Positions 34,690 to 43,005 of a stretch of DNA of 60,293 nucleotides are shown here, piece after piece (the stretch's first letter is position 1; each line of letters begins with the position of its first letter). The position numbers were made by a program, and so were the translations under genes. The stretch covers positions 1 through 60,293 of the forward strand of contig CAJUNQ010000008.1 in assembly GCA_910587835.1 (NCBI GenBank), given 5' to 3'. The DNA is from an uncultured Oscillospiraceae bacterium. Lineage in GTDB: Bacteria; Bacillota; Clostridia; Oscillospirales; Acutalibacteraceae. Under the pieces are notes generated by a model that was not told where the DNA came from, ran no database searches, and was given only the letters and a program-made list of their open reading frames with translations.

Positions 34690-34998
34690 TCAGGTGAAGC
34701 TGCCCGGGGCGCTGGGGAGGTCCCCCAGGTTGTTGCTCTCGTCGCCGTCCGGGAGGGAGCGCAGATACTCGCTGCCGTTGCGGCTGGCAATGGCCACGCC
34801 CCGGATGCCCCCCTGCTTGGCCAGGGCCACGCCCTCACGCTTGGAGAGCACCCGGCCGTCGGAGAGCTCATAGCCAGCGATCTTGCCGTTTTTGCGCACC
34901 AGCTTGGTGATACTCTTGGCATCCTTGTTGGGGACGGGATTCATAATGTTGATATTGGCCGGCAGGTTGCCGATCCGTCCGTCACGTTCCTGTGTCAA
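34690..34998 (-). CDS. DUF3892 domain protein
   Basis: 102 residues. The core ITKLVRKNGKIAGYELSDG followed by REGVALAKQGGIRGVAIASR and NGSEYLRSLPDG is the DUF3892 pattern. It starts at a TTG (34996-34998) 8 nt after AAGGAAGG. Small, soluble, possibly nucleic-acid-associated; no function is established. Has its own terminator. Confidence 0.75.
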   Translation of the reverse strand: MTQERDGRIGNLPANINIMNPVPNKDAKSITKLVRKNGKIAGYELSDGRVLSKREGVALAKQGGIRGVAIASRNGSEYLRSLPDGDESNNLGDLPSAPGSFT

Positions 34999-35023
34999 TC
35001 TGATCCTTCCTTTCTGTACAGCT

Positions 35024-35149
35024 ATGGATGTGGACCCGGATGGGTACGTCTATAGTGTGGCGCTATATGGCAATGATTATGCGGACCACAGAGCCCAGAA
35101 GCAGGCGTATCGGCAAAGCCAACAAGCTCAGGCAGAAATTTTTATGTAA
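35024..35149 (+). CDS. small ORF or gene-end fragment (41 residues)
   Basis: Reads MDVDPDGYVYSVALYGNDYA through QAQAEIFM-stop with natural composition. It has no ribosome site (TCTGTACAGCT before the ATG), so it may be the tail of a lost gene rather than an expressed peptide. It lies in the gap between the DUF3892 and yifB genes. Confidence 0.3.
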   Translation: MDVDPDGYVYSVALYGNDYADHRAQKQAYRQSQQAQAEIFM

Positions 35150-35156
35150 TTTTTTC

Positions 35157-35185
35157 TTGACGCAGGCGGAAAATCAGACTATTAT
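35157..35185 (+). promoter_or_regulatory. sigma-A promoter of yifB/comM
   Basis: TTGACG (35157-35162), 17-bp spacer, TATTAT (35180-35185), 60 bp before the start codon. Confidence 0.7.
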
Positions 35186-35244
35186 TATAGAGTAATGCTT
35201 TTCAAAGTCTAGCGAAGCTCGGAAAAGCAAAAGGAGGCGATGAG

Positions 35245-36774
35245 ATGGTAGCCAAGACCTACAGCATGGGGACCTATGGACTGGACGCCTTTCCCGTGGA
35301 GGTAGAGACCGACCTCTCCTCAGGCCTGCCAGGCTTTGAGGTGGTGGGCCTGCCAGGCGCGGCAGTGAAGGAGTCCCGGGACCGGGTGCGGGCGGCTATG
35401 AAGAACTGCGGCTTTGACTTCCCCCTTAAGCGCATCACCATGAATCTGGCCCCTGCGGACAAACGGAAGGAGGGGCCTATCTACGACCTGCCCCTGCTGC
35501 TGTCTCTGCTCAAGTCCTCCGAGCAGCTCCCCTGCCCCACAGACGACGCGGTGTTTCTGGGGGAGCTCTCCCTGTCCGGCGAAGTGCGTCGCATCCGGGG
35601 CGTGCTGGCTATGGCCGCAAAGGCGAAGGAGGCTGGCTTCCGCCGGCTGTTCGTGCCGGCCGCCAATGCCCGGGAGGGCGCGGTTATTGCGGGCTTGGAG
35701 GTCTACCCTGTCGAAAATGTGCCTCAGCTGGTGGATCATCTCACCGGTCGGAAGCCCATTGCCCCAGCAGACTGGGAGCCTCAGTGCAGCCGCTTTGACC
35801 CTTTGCTGGACTTTGCGGATGTCAAAGGGCAGTATGTGGCAAAGCGGGCTTTGGAGATTGCCGCCAGCGGCAGCCACAGTGTGATTATGGTGGGTTCCCC
35901 CGGCTCTGGCAAGAGCATGCTGGCCAAGCGTCTGCCCACCATTTTGCCCGACATGACCTTTGAGGAAGCCCTGGAAGCTACCATGATCCACTCTGTGGCA
36001 GGCAATCTGCCGGACGGAAGCGCCCTGTTGGGCTCCCGTCCCTTCCGGTCGCCCCATCATACTATTTCTACAGCAGGGCTCTCTGGGGGCGGTACGTCCC
36101 CAAAGCCCGGTGAAATCTCCCTTGCCCACAACGGCGTGTTGTTTTTGGACGAGCTGCCGGAATTCTCCCGCCCTGCCATGGAGGTTCTCCGCCAGCCCAT
36201 GGAGGACGGACAGGTCACTATTTCGCGGGTAGGCGGCAACGCCACCTTCCCCTGCAAATTTATGGTGGTGGCCGCTATGAACCCCTGCCCTTGCGGCTAC
36301 TTTGGCCACCCCACCCGGCCCTGCACCTGTGCGCCCCAGGCAGTGGACCGCTATCTGGCCCGGGTGTCCGGGCCCCTGCTGGACCGGCTGGACCTGCATG
36401 TGGAGGTAGCGCCCCTTGAGCTGGACGAGCTGGCCTCCAAGGCCAAGGGCGAGAGCTCCGAGGCCATCCGCCAGCGGGTGAATGCCGCCCGCAAGCGGCA
36501 GGTGGACCGATATCAGGGTCTGGGTTGGTCCTGCAATGGGGAGATTCCCTCTGCAAAGCTGCGGGAGGTCTGTCAGGCCGACGAGGATGCGGAGTCCCTG
36601 TTAAGGCGGGCCTTTGACCGGTTCGGACTCTCTGCCCGCAGCTATGACCGGGTGCTCCGGGTAGCCAGAACCATTGCCGACCTGGACGCCAGCGACCGGG
36701 TTACCGCCGACCATGTGGCTGAGGCTGTGCAGTACCGGATGCTCGACCGGAAATTCTGGGCACGGGGCGGATAA
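35245..36774 (+). CDS. comM: YifB/ComM family Mg-chelatase-like AAA+ ATPase
   Basis: 509 residues, the usual length. Order: N-terminal ATP-dependent-protease S16-like (ChlI) domain (about 20-140), AAA+ module with Walker A VGSPGSGKSMLAKR and Walker B GVLFLDELPEF, the Mg-chelatase Zn-like cysteine insertion (NPCPCGYFGHPTRPCTC), and a C-terminal helical domain (RSYDRVLRVARTIADL). ComM is a hexameric helicase that promotes branch migration during natural transformation in proteobacteria; the role in Firmicutes is less clear. AAAAGGAGGCG precedes the ATG. Monocistronic. Confidence 0.93.
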   Translation: MVAKTYSMGTYGLDAFPVEVETDLSSGLPGFEVVGLPGAAVKESRDRVRAAMKNCGFDFPLKRITMNLAPADKRKEGPIYDLPLLLSLLKSSEQLPCPTDDAVFLGELSLSGEVRRIRGVLAMAAKAKEAGFRRLFVPAANAREGAVIAGLEVYPVENVPQLVDHLTGRKPIAPADWEPQCSRFDPLLDFADVKGQYVAKRALEIAASGSHSVIMVGSPGSGKSMLAKRLPTILPDMTFEEALEATMIHSVAGNLPDGSALLGSRPFRSPHHTISTAGLSGGGTSPKPGEISLAHNGVLFLDELPEFSRPAMEVLRQPMEDGQVTISRVGGNATFPCKFMVVAAMNPCPCGYFGHPTRPCTCAPQAVDRYLARVSGPLLDRLDLHVEVAPLELDELASKAKGESSEAIRQRVNAARKRQVDRYQGLGWSCNGEIPSAKLREVCQADEDAESLLRRAFDRFGLSARSYDRVLRVARTIADLDASDRVTADHVAEAVQYRMLDRKFWARGG

Positions 36775-36778
36775 AAAA

Positions 36779-36813
36779 GGAAAGCAGACCGCCAGGGGTC
36801 TGCTTCCTCTTTC
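36779..36813. terminator. terminator between yifB and the GH120-like gene
   Basis: AAGCAGACC pairs with GGTCTGCTT around a short loop, followed by CCTCTTTCC on the + strand and by a short T-run on the other, so it can serve both convergent genes. Confidence 0.7.
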
Positions 36814-36818
36814 CTGTC

Positions 36819-38849
36819 TTATGGCTGAATACTTGCCGCAGCGCTCTCCAATGGGCCGGGCATGGGCTTCTGGGACCGGGGAGCATTGAAATAGTCTCTG
36901 TCAAAGGTGATGGGTGTGCCGTCCGGGTTCTCAAACTTCTGCTCGGGCTCAAAGGCCATGCCTAAAGTCTCGGTGTTAACCACCATTGTTGAGAACACGG
37001 GCATATGCTCATACAGGTCCGTCTCCACAGTGTAGGCTCCGTTTTCTTCTTTGACGCTCAGTGTGACAGCCGTATCTCCCTGGGCGGGAGACTTTTCCTT
37101 CTCCCAAGGCTGGGCTCCGTTGAAGTACACATTGCCCGCCGACCACACCGGCAGGTGCATGTAGTACCGGTCGCTGGGGGCCGAGCCCATGCCGCAGTAG
37201 CCCTCAAATTCCCTGTCCCACTCCTCATAGGTGGGATAGCCCTGATAGGGGAAGGCGCCGCAGCGGATATTTCCATCGTCCCAGCCATTGGGCTGCATAT
37301 TGTCCATGGCGGCTTTCAGCAGAGGGTGCATGGGCTGCTGCACAAAAATGTTATTGTAGAACCGCATGTCGCCATGGAGGAAGGTCATAAAACCAGCGAT
37401 TTCGGTGCGGTGGGGCACATGATATGGCGTATACCGGGGAGAACTGAGGGTCTTGGCGCCATTATCCGTGCCAATGCCCACTGCCGTGATGCCTCCGGCG
37501 ATCAGATTGTGGACCAGGGCCACGCCCTGGGTGGCCAGCTTAAGAGACCGGGCAGACAGCAGCAGGTTGTTGTCGATGAGCGTGGGACCGTGGGAGACCT
37601 CTACAAAGATGTCCTCCCCCATGCCCATCATCAGCGCGCCCATGTCCTCAGCAGGGGCAGTCTCCGGCAGCTCGGGCAGAGTGTTGTGGTGGAAGAAGTT
37701 CTGAGTGACCCGGGTGCCCTGAGCCTGCCAGTCCAGCCAAAGACCGCGGGTGCAGTGGTGGAAGTGGTTGCGCCGGATGGTCACGTCAATGGCTGCGTGC
37801 ATTTTAATGCCGCCAATCTCCGCCCCGGCCAGGTTCTGCTTGTTGTTGATATGGTGGATGTGGTTATCCTCAATAATGGAAAACACGCCGCCCAGGTGTC
37901 CCACAATACCGGTCTGGCCGCAGTCATGAATATTGCACCGCCGGACAATGTGGGAGCCAATGTTCTCCTTGGTCCAGCCCTCCCGCTGGGCTTGGCAGAT
38001 GCACTCCCGCTCGGTCTGGGTGCCGTCTTTATACTTCCAGTGCAGCCATTTGTTGTCGTTGTTGGGCTGGCGGTATTTGCCCAGGGAGATGCCGGAGCAT
38101 TTGGACTCATACACCTCGCAGTCCTCAATAATCCAGCCTTTGGACCAATGGGGGCCAATCATGCCCTCTTGGTAAGCTGTGGGCGGAGCCCACTGGGTAG
38201 CGGCCATACACACGGTGAAGCCGGAGAGAGTGATGTAGTTAACGCCCTCCTTGCTGGGATAGAAGCAGTTCGGCCGCACGCTGATCTCCACATTCTCCAC
38301 ATTGGGGTCCTTGCCCTGAAAGTTGGCGTAGATGATGGTTTCATCCTTAGCCTCGTCCTGCTCCGTGTACCAGGTGTAGAGGGAAAAGTCCGGGTCCCAG
38401 GAGGCAGGGGACTTTTCGGGGTGTTCGGCCTTTGCCAGCTCCGTCACCTCATACATGGACTTGCCGTTAAGGTAGACATCACCGGTGTGGGCGGTCATGG
38501 TGGCAATAAACCAGTCTCCGCTGACCAGAGTGGTGAAAGGGTTCCGCTCTCCAAAAAGCTGGTTGGAGATGCGGACTGTCCACAGGGTTTCGCTGTGCTT
38601 TGCCCAGTTCTTCACCTGCTCCGCGCCGGTAATCACCGCGCCGCCCTTTTCAGTAGCGCGGTATGTAATACGACAGCTGTCGCTCACGCCGCTGTTCTGG
38701 GGGTCGATGCTCTCCCGGTAAACGCCGGGAGCCACCAGCACCTCGTCGCCAGCCTTTGCCACCTTTGCCGCCTGGCTGATGGTAGAATAGGGCGCGGCCG
38801 CTGTGCCGTCTCCGCCTTGGGGGGCGCTGGCCGATACATAAATTTGCAT
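36819..38849 (-). CDS. right-handed beta-helix glycosidase, GH120-like (beta-xylosidase)
   Basis: 676 residues, no signal peptide, so cytoplasmic. The N-terminus (MQIYVSASAPQGGDGTAAAP) is the DUF1565-type beta-helix cap, followed by parallel-beta-helix coils (GIIEDC-like WIIEDCEVYESKCSGISLG; HIVRRCNIHDCGQTGIVGH; IRRNHFHHCTRGLWLDWQ). The LWLDWQAQG Asp and the later FVEVSHGP Glu correspond, as far as I can tell, to the GH120 nucleophile and acid/base of XylC-type beta-xylosidases. The start follows CAAAGGAGTGAAACCT; upstream in-frame ATGs lack a site. It is monocistronic with its own promoter and no transporter next to it. Substrate by family: xylo-oligosaccharides; another family of beta-helix glycosidase remains possible. 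Confidence 0.78.
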   Translation of the reverse strand: MQIYVSASAPQGGDGTAAAPYSTISQAAKVAKAGDEVLVAPGVYRESIDPQNSGVSDSCRITYRATEKGGAVITGAEQVKNWAKHSETLWTVRISNQLFGERNPFTTLVSGDWFIATMTAHTGDVYLNGKSMYEVTELAKAEHPEKSPASWDPDFSLYTWYTEQDEAKDETIIYANFQGKDPNVENVEISVRPNCFYPSKEGVNYITLSGFTVCMAATQWAPPTAYQEGMIGPHWSKGWIIEDCEVYESKCSGISLGKYRQPNNDNKWLHWKYKDGTQTERECICQAQREGWTKENIGSHIVRRCNIHDCGQTGIVGHLGGVFSIIEDNHIHHINNKQNLAGAEIGGIKMHAAIDVTIRRNHFHHCTRGLWLDWQAQGTRVTQNFFHHNTLPELPETAPAEDMGALMMGMGEDIFVEVSHGPTLIDNNLLLSARSLKLATQGVALVHNLIAGGITAVGIGTDNGAKTLSSPRYTPYHVPHRTEIAGFMTFLHGDMRFYNNIFVQQPMHPLLKAAMDNMQPNGWDDGNIRCGAFPYQGYPTYEEWDREFEGYCGMGSAPSDRYYMHLPVWSAGNVYFNGAQPWEKEKSPAQGDTAVTLSVKEENGAYTVETDLYEHMPVFSTMVVNTETLGMAFEPEQKFENPDGTPITFDRDYFNAPRSQKPMPGPLESAAASIQP

Positions 38850-38893
38850 AGGTTTCACTCCTTTGATTTTGGTCATAAACAACATATGCTTAC

Positions 38894-38922
38894 ATCATAA
38901 CAGAAAAACTCCTGGTTGACAA
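38894..38922 (-). promoter_or_regulatory. promoter of the GH120-like gene
   Basis: Reverse strand: TTGTCA (38917-38922), 17-bp spacer, TATGAT (38894-38899). Confidence 0.65.
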
Positions 38923-38956
38923 GTCCCAAAATTCAAAAAAAGCGATGTGATTCAGC

Positions 38957-39637
38957 GTGACATATGGAAAGGTCATTCCCGGCGTATTCCACAAAAGGCC
39001 CAACCGTTTCATTGCCCATGTGGAGACAGAGGCAGGGTTGCAGGTCTGCCATGTCAAAAACACCGGCCGCTGCCGGGAATTGCTGGTGGAGGGCGCACGG
39101 GTCTATCTGGAAGAAAGCTCCAATCCTGAAAGAAAAACGAAATATGACCTCATTGCCGTGGAGAAAGGAGAGCTGCTCATCAACATGGACAGCCAAGCCC
39201 CCAACAAGGCTGCGGCAGAATATATCCCCACCCTCCTCCCCGGCCTGACCCTGCTGCGGCCCGAGACCCGGTTTGGCAATTCCCGCTTTGATTTTTATGC
39301 CGAGGCCCAGGGCGAGCGGTGGTTTATTGAGGTAAAGGGAGTTACCCTGGAGCAGGAGGGTGTGGCGCTCTTTCCTGACGCCCCCACCAGTCGGGGCGCC
39401 AAGCACCTGCGGGAACTGTGTGCCTGCATGGACCAGGGCTACCGGGCCTGCGTGCTGTTTCTTATCCAGATGAGAGGCGTTCACCGCTTTATGCCCAATG
39501 GGGCCACGGACCCGGTGTTTGCAAAAGCCCTGGCGGAGGCGGCAGAGCAAGGGGTCCTGATCGAGGCGGTGGACTGCCTGGTAACCCCAGATTCCATGCG
39601 TGTTTATGAAAAGATACCTGTCAAGCTCCTGAATTGA
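38957..39637 (+). CDS. sfsA: SfsA family DNA/RNA nuclease-like protein
   Basis: 226 residues. Recognised by RFIAHVETEAG, CHVKNTGRC(R)ELL, the central nuclease-like block FGNSRFDFYAE...WFIEVKGVTL, and FPDAPTSRGAKHLREL. SfsA was named from sugar-fermentation stimulation in E. coli and has a restriction-endonuclease-like core. The start appears to be GTG at 38957; the ATG at 38945 runs straight into a stop. The ribosome site is weak. Divergent from the GH120-like gene. Confidence 0.92.
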   Translation: MTYGKVIPGVFHKRPNRFIAHVETEAGLQVCHVKNTGRCRELLVEGARVYLEESSNPERKTKYDLIAVEKGELLINMDSQAPNKAAAEYIPTLLPGLTLLRPETRFGNSRFDFYAEAQGERWFIEVKGVTLEQEGVALFPDAPTSRGAKHLRELCACMDQGYRACVLFLIQMRGVHRFMPNGATDPVFAKALAEAAEQGVLIEAVDCLVTPDSMRVYEKIPVKLLN

Positions 39638-39699
39638 AAAAATTCTTCACAATTTTAGAAAAAAACTTTTAAAAACACGCTTATAATTCTCAAAACGAA

Positions 39700-39728
39700 T
39701 TGACTTTTGAATGAAACGCCTTTATTAT
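39700..39728 (+). promoter_or_regulatory. promoter of the BlaI-like gene
   Basis: TTGACT (39700-39705), 17-bp spacer, TATTAT (39723-39728). Confidence 0.7.
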
Positions 39729-39783
39729 AAGATTAAGCCGTAAAAGAAATTTATTTTTTGTTGTGGGGAGGTAAGCAGGCACC

Positions 39784-40188
39784 ATGAAAAACAACAAACC
39801 GCGTTACTTCAGATTGACGAAGTCGGAGAATGAGATCATGGAGCTGATGTGGAAGGAGGGTCATCCCCTTTCCCGGTCGGAGATTATTGAGCTGACTCCG
39901 GACCGCACTTGGAAGTCCTCTTCCATTCACATCCTCTTGAACTCCATGCTGGACAAAAAGGCCATTGAGGTGGCCGGCTTTGTCCAGAGCACCAAGAACT
40001 ACGCCCGAACCTTTACACCCTGTGTTTCGGCTGATAGCTATGCCATTATGCAGATCAAGAACAGCCCTGTGTTTTCTCAGCATTCTGTTCCCAACCTGCT
40101 CTCCGCGCTGGTCGAGGACGTGACCATGCCTGCCATTCTGGACCAGCTGGAGGAGATCGTGAAGACCAGGAAGCAGGAGCTTGCCTGA
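39784..40188 (+). CDS. BlaI/MecI/CopY-family transcriptional regulator
   Basis: 134 residues. The winged-helix pattern of BlaI repressors is present: LTKSENEIMELMWKEGHPLS, then TWKSSSIHILLNSMLDKKAI (recognition helix) and a C-terminal dimerisation helix (PAILDQLEEIVKTRKQE). No BlaR1/MecR1 protease, beta-lactamase or copper ATPase is adjacent, so the target is unknown; it may regulate itself or distant genes. GTGGGGAGGTAAG precedes the ATG with a longish spacer. Monocistronic. Confidence 0.85.
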   Translation: MKNNKPRYFRLTKSENEIMELMWKEGHPLSRSEIIELTPDRTWKSSSIHILLNSMLDKKAIEVAGFVQSTKNYARTFTPCVSADSYAIMQIKNSPVFSQHSVPNLLSALVEDVTMPAILDQLEEIVKTRKQELA

Positions 40189-40228
40189 CGGCATGGAGCT
40201 TTTTGCGACTACATAACTCAGCCAGCCC

Positions 40229-40263
40229 GGCTGCCGCAAGTTTTCTGCGGCAGTCGTTTTTTC
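40229..40263 (+). terminator. terminator of the BlaI-like gene
   Basis: CTGCCGCA pairs with TGCGGCAG, followed by TCGTTTTTT. Confidence 0.85.
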
Positions 40264-40281
40264 CTCTCTCCCCCGCCCCAT

Positions 40282-40322
40282 AAAACGCAGCGGCCTGGTA
40301 GCGACCAGACCGCTGCGTTTTT
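40282..40322. terminator. second, bidirectional terminator before the hydrogenase operon end
   Basis: AAAACGCAGCGG pairs with CCGCTGCGTTTT with an inner CTGGT/ACCAG extension; T-runs on both strands. It serves the leftward hydrogenase operon, whose last stop is at 40361. Confidence 0.85.
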
Positions 40323-40360
40323 TATGGCTGTGGGGACGTTCCTCTTACATATTCAAGAAA

Positions 40361-41803
40361 TTACATATTCAAGAAATCCACTGCGTCCTTAATGGTCTTC
40401 TCCATGGCTTCCTTGCCGTACTTGTCCACCTCGGCCTTGTTTTTCTCACCGTGGGTCAGGCAGCCGGCGCCGCCAATGCAGCCTCCGGTGCAGGCCATGC
40501 CCTCGATAAAGTTGCCGGCCAGAGCATTCTTGGACTTTTTCAGCAGAGCCATGCGGCAGGCCTCAATGCCGTCGCAAGGAACAGCCTTCAGGTCGAACTC
40601 AATGCCCTGCTCCTTCATGGCCTGAGCCACTGCGTCAGACACGCCGCCGGAACGGGCAAAGATACGCCCATAGTAGGATGCATTGTCCAGCACGTCCTCC
40701 GTCAGCTGGGTGATATCCATATCCCGGCTGTCGAACAGGGCCTGCAGCTCCTCAAAGGTGAGCACCGCGTCAATCAGCGGGCGTACCCGTTCCAGCCGGG
40801 CCTCTGCCTTTTTGGCAGTGCAGGGACCAATAAAGACCACCTTGCCAGTGGGGTCGGTCTCCTTCAGATACTTGGCAAGCCTTGCCATAGGCGACAGGTT
40901 GTGAGAGATGTTCTCCACCAACTCCGGGAAAGCGGACTTGATGTAGCTGACAAAGGCCGGGCAGCAGGAGCTGGTAAGGAAGCCCTTTTCGGCCAGCTCC
41001 TGAGACTCCTCCATAGCCACCATGTCTGCGCCCAGAGCGGCCTCAATCACAGTGAAGAAGCCCAGCTCCTTCAGTCCGGTGATGACCTGGCCCAGGTTGG
41101 CGTAGACGAACTGGCTGGAAATGGAGGGGGCCACCACCGCGTAAACCTTGTACTTGGTATTGCCCTCGCTCTTTTTCAGCATGTCAATCACATTAAGCAT
41201 AAAGGACTTGTCGGTAATCGCGCCAAAAGGGCACTGATATACACAGGCGCCGCACTGGATGCACTTGCTGTCGTCAATGGCAGCGGCATTGTCCTCCGTG
41301 ATCGAAATGGCCTTGACCTTGCAGGCCACCTGGCAAGGGCGTTTCCGGTCCACAATGGCGGAGTAGGGGCAGACCTTGGCGCACTGGCCGCACTCCACGC
41401 ACTTGGTCTTGTCGATATGCGCCACATGGTTGTGGTCAAAGGAGATAGCGCCCCGGCGGCATACGTCCTCACAGCGATGGGCCAGACAGCCCCGGCAGGA
41501 GTCGGTGACCTCATAGCCGGCGGCAGGGCACTCGTCGCAGGCTATGTCGATAACCTCAATGATGTTGGGGTTGTCGGCATGTCCGCCCATGGCCATCTTC
41601 ACCCGCTCGGCCAGAATAGCCCGCTCCTTGTAGACGCAGCAGCGCATGGTGGGTTCCTTGCCGGGCACGATGGTTTTGGGGATGTCCACCATATTTTCCA
41701 GCAGCTTGTCGTCCCAGGCCAGGCGGGCCGTCTCGCGGAGGACTTTGTATTTCAGGTACTGCACCTTGGTATCGAATCGTTTGATCTGTTTTACTTGGCT
41801 CAC
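40361..41803 (-). CDS. [FeFe]-hydrogenase, group B-like
   Basis: 480 residues. N-terminal ferredoxin part with many cysteines (SCRGCLAHRCEDVC, CVECGQCAKVC, CIQCGACVYQC), then the H-cluster domain. The three signature loops are present: L1 TSSCCPAFV, L2 GPCTAKKAE, L3 IEGMACTGGCIGGAG. L1 has Phe where the classical TSCCPxW has Trp, and L2 has GPC instead of MPC, as in group B enzymes. It lacks the Trx-like or diaphorase partners of bifurcating hydrogenases. Probable role: ferredoxin-linked H2 turnover in the cytoplasm. Last gene of a four-gene operon with the sensory-type hydrogenase and a phosphatase. GGAGGACC precedes the ATG. Confidence 0.92.
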   Translation of the reverse strand: MSQVKQIKRFDTKVQYLKYKVLRETARLAWDDKLLENMVDIPKTIVPGKEPTMRCCVYKERAILAERVKMAMGGHADNPNIIEVIDIACDECPAAGYEVTDSCRGCLAHRCEDVCRRGAISFDHNHVAHIDKTKCVECGQCAKVCPYSAIVDRKRPCQVACKVKAISITEDNAAAIDDSKCIQCGACVYQCPFGAITDKSFMLNVIDMLKKSEGNTKYKVYAVVAPSISSQFVYANLGQVITGLKELGFFTVIEAALGADMVAMEESQELAEKGFLTSSCCPAFVSYIKSAFPELVENISHNLSPMARLAKYLKETDPTGKVVFIGPCTAKKAEARLERVRPLIDAVLTFEELQALFDSRDMDITQLTEDVLDNASYYGRIFARSGGVSDAVAQAMKEQGIEFDLKAVPCDGIEACRMALLKKSKNALAGNFIEGMACTGGCIGGAGCLTHGEKNKAEVDKYGKEAMEKTIKDAVDFLNM

Positions 41804-41832
41804 TTTGGGTCCTCCTTAAAAATAGCTTGCGT

Positions 41833-43005
41833 TTAGAAATAGCTCACCTTGACACGCTTGCCCATCTGCCGCAGGCAGTCTACCAGCTCATCGGCAAGGC
41901 TCATTTTAATGCTGAAGGTGATGGGCAGGTCCGGGTTCTGGTGGGCGGGGTTGATGGCCCGGCCCACATAGAAGTTGATGTCCGTGGCCTCCTCAAACAG
42001 GAAACGGCTGATCATGGCCGCGCCGTCCCGCTTCATGCCCCAGTCCTCATAGCGGTCGTTGTCCTTCAAATAGTCCTTGGCGTATTCCAGCACCCGAGCA
42101 ATGGTGATCACACCCTCAGTCACCAGGTCCACACCCTCAATCTCGGCAGTGGGCGGCAGGTCAGAGCCCTCAAAGTTCAGGCTGGGGCGCAGGGGCTTGC
42201 GCAGGAACTTGGCCGCGATGGTAGAGGTGGTGCCACCGCAGATGATATGCTTGCCCTCTTTGGAGAAGAACAGGCTCATCATCCGGTCGCAGTCGTCCCG
42301 GTTGGAGGGCGGGCCGAACAGCAGGTTCATGGGCTCCCGCTTGCGGATGCGCACCACGCAGGAGGTCACATCGTCCTTGGGCTCTCCCCCATACAGCTTG
42401 TAGCACTCGTCCACCAGCATGGTAGAGAGGGTCTTGGCAGTGTAGCCCGCCAGCACAATGGTCTCCATAAAGCTGGTGATGTCCTCAATGGCCCAGCCGA
42501 AGTTGTACTCAATGCCAATGCCTGCATGGGGACAGCCGTCGCTCATGGCGATAAACACATCGTTCTCCCGCAAAGGGATAGTGGACTTGAAAATCTGCTT
42601 GCCCCCTATGTTCATCTCCGTCTTGGGGTAGTCGTAGTTGGCTCCGTCCCGCAGAAGAATCACATGGGGATTGTCGTATTGGATGATCTCGGCCACCTGG
42701 TTGTTTTGCAGATGAATAATGGTGAAAGTGGAGTAGGCCACGCCGTGCTCGGAGCTCACCGGCAGGGTCGCCGCCACAGCGGAGACGCACTCCTCCAATG
42801 GCATCCCCTCCGCCATCATGGTGGAGATGATCTTTGAAGTCAGCGTGGAGAGGATGCTGGCTTTGACGCCGCTGCCCAGGCCGTCCGCCAGCACCACAAT
42901 GGTGGAGGCGTCGCTCTGCTCCACTACGTCCACATGGTCGCCGCAGAGCTGCTCGCCGTAATGGTTGATGCTCTTGTATCCGATATCCGCGCAGAGATCA
43001 TTCAT
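41833..43005 (-). CDS. SpoIIE/PP2C-type serine phosphatase
   Basis: 390 residues. The N-terminal half has PP2C metal-site motifs: VVLADGLGSG, later FIAMSDGCPHAG, and KDDVTSCVVRI. The C-terminal ~170 residues form a second domain (HIICGGTTSTIAAKFL ... AMISRFLFEEATDINFYVGR) also found on phosphatases beside sensory [FeFe]-hydrogenases. It overlaps the upstream hydrogenase gene by 8 nt (42998-43005), so the two are made together. The likely job is to pass a redox/H2 signal from the PAS-containing hydrogenase to a phosphoprotein; the target kinase or anti-sigma partner is not in view. Confidence 0.87.
   Translation of the reverse strand: MNDLCADIGYKSINHYGEQLCGDHVDVVEQSDASTIVVLADGLGSGVKASILSTLTSKIISTMMAEGMPLEECVSAVAATLPVSSEHGVAYSTFTIIHLQNNQVAEIIQYDNPHVILLRDGANYDYPKTEMNIGGKQIFKSTIPLRENDVFIAMSDGCPHAGIGIEYNFGWAIEDITSFMETIVLAGYTAKTLSTMLVDECYKLYGGEPKDDVTSCVVRIRKREPMNLLFGPPSNRDDCDRMMSLFFSKEGKHIICGGTTSTIAAKFLRKPLRPSLNFEGSDLPPTAEIEGVDLVTEGVITIARVLEYAKDYLKDNDRYEDWGMKRDGAAMISRFLFEEATDINFYVGRAINPAHQNPDLPITFSIKMSLADELVDCLRQMGKRVKVSYF

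Noticed and set aside
37005..38900. 631-codon open frame antisense to the GH120-like gene
   Set aside because: Codon-bias shadow; the translation is low-complexity and the reverse strand has clear beta-helix motifs.
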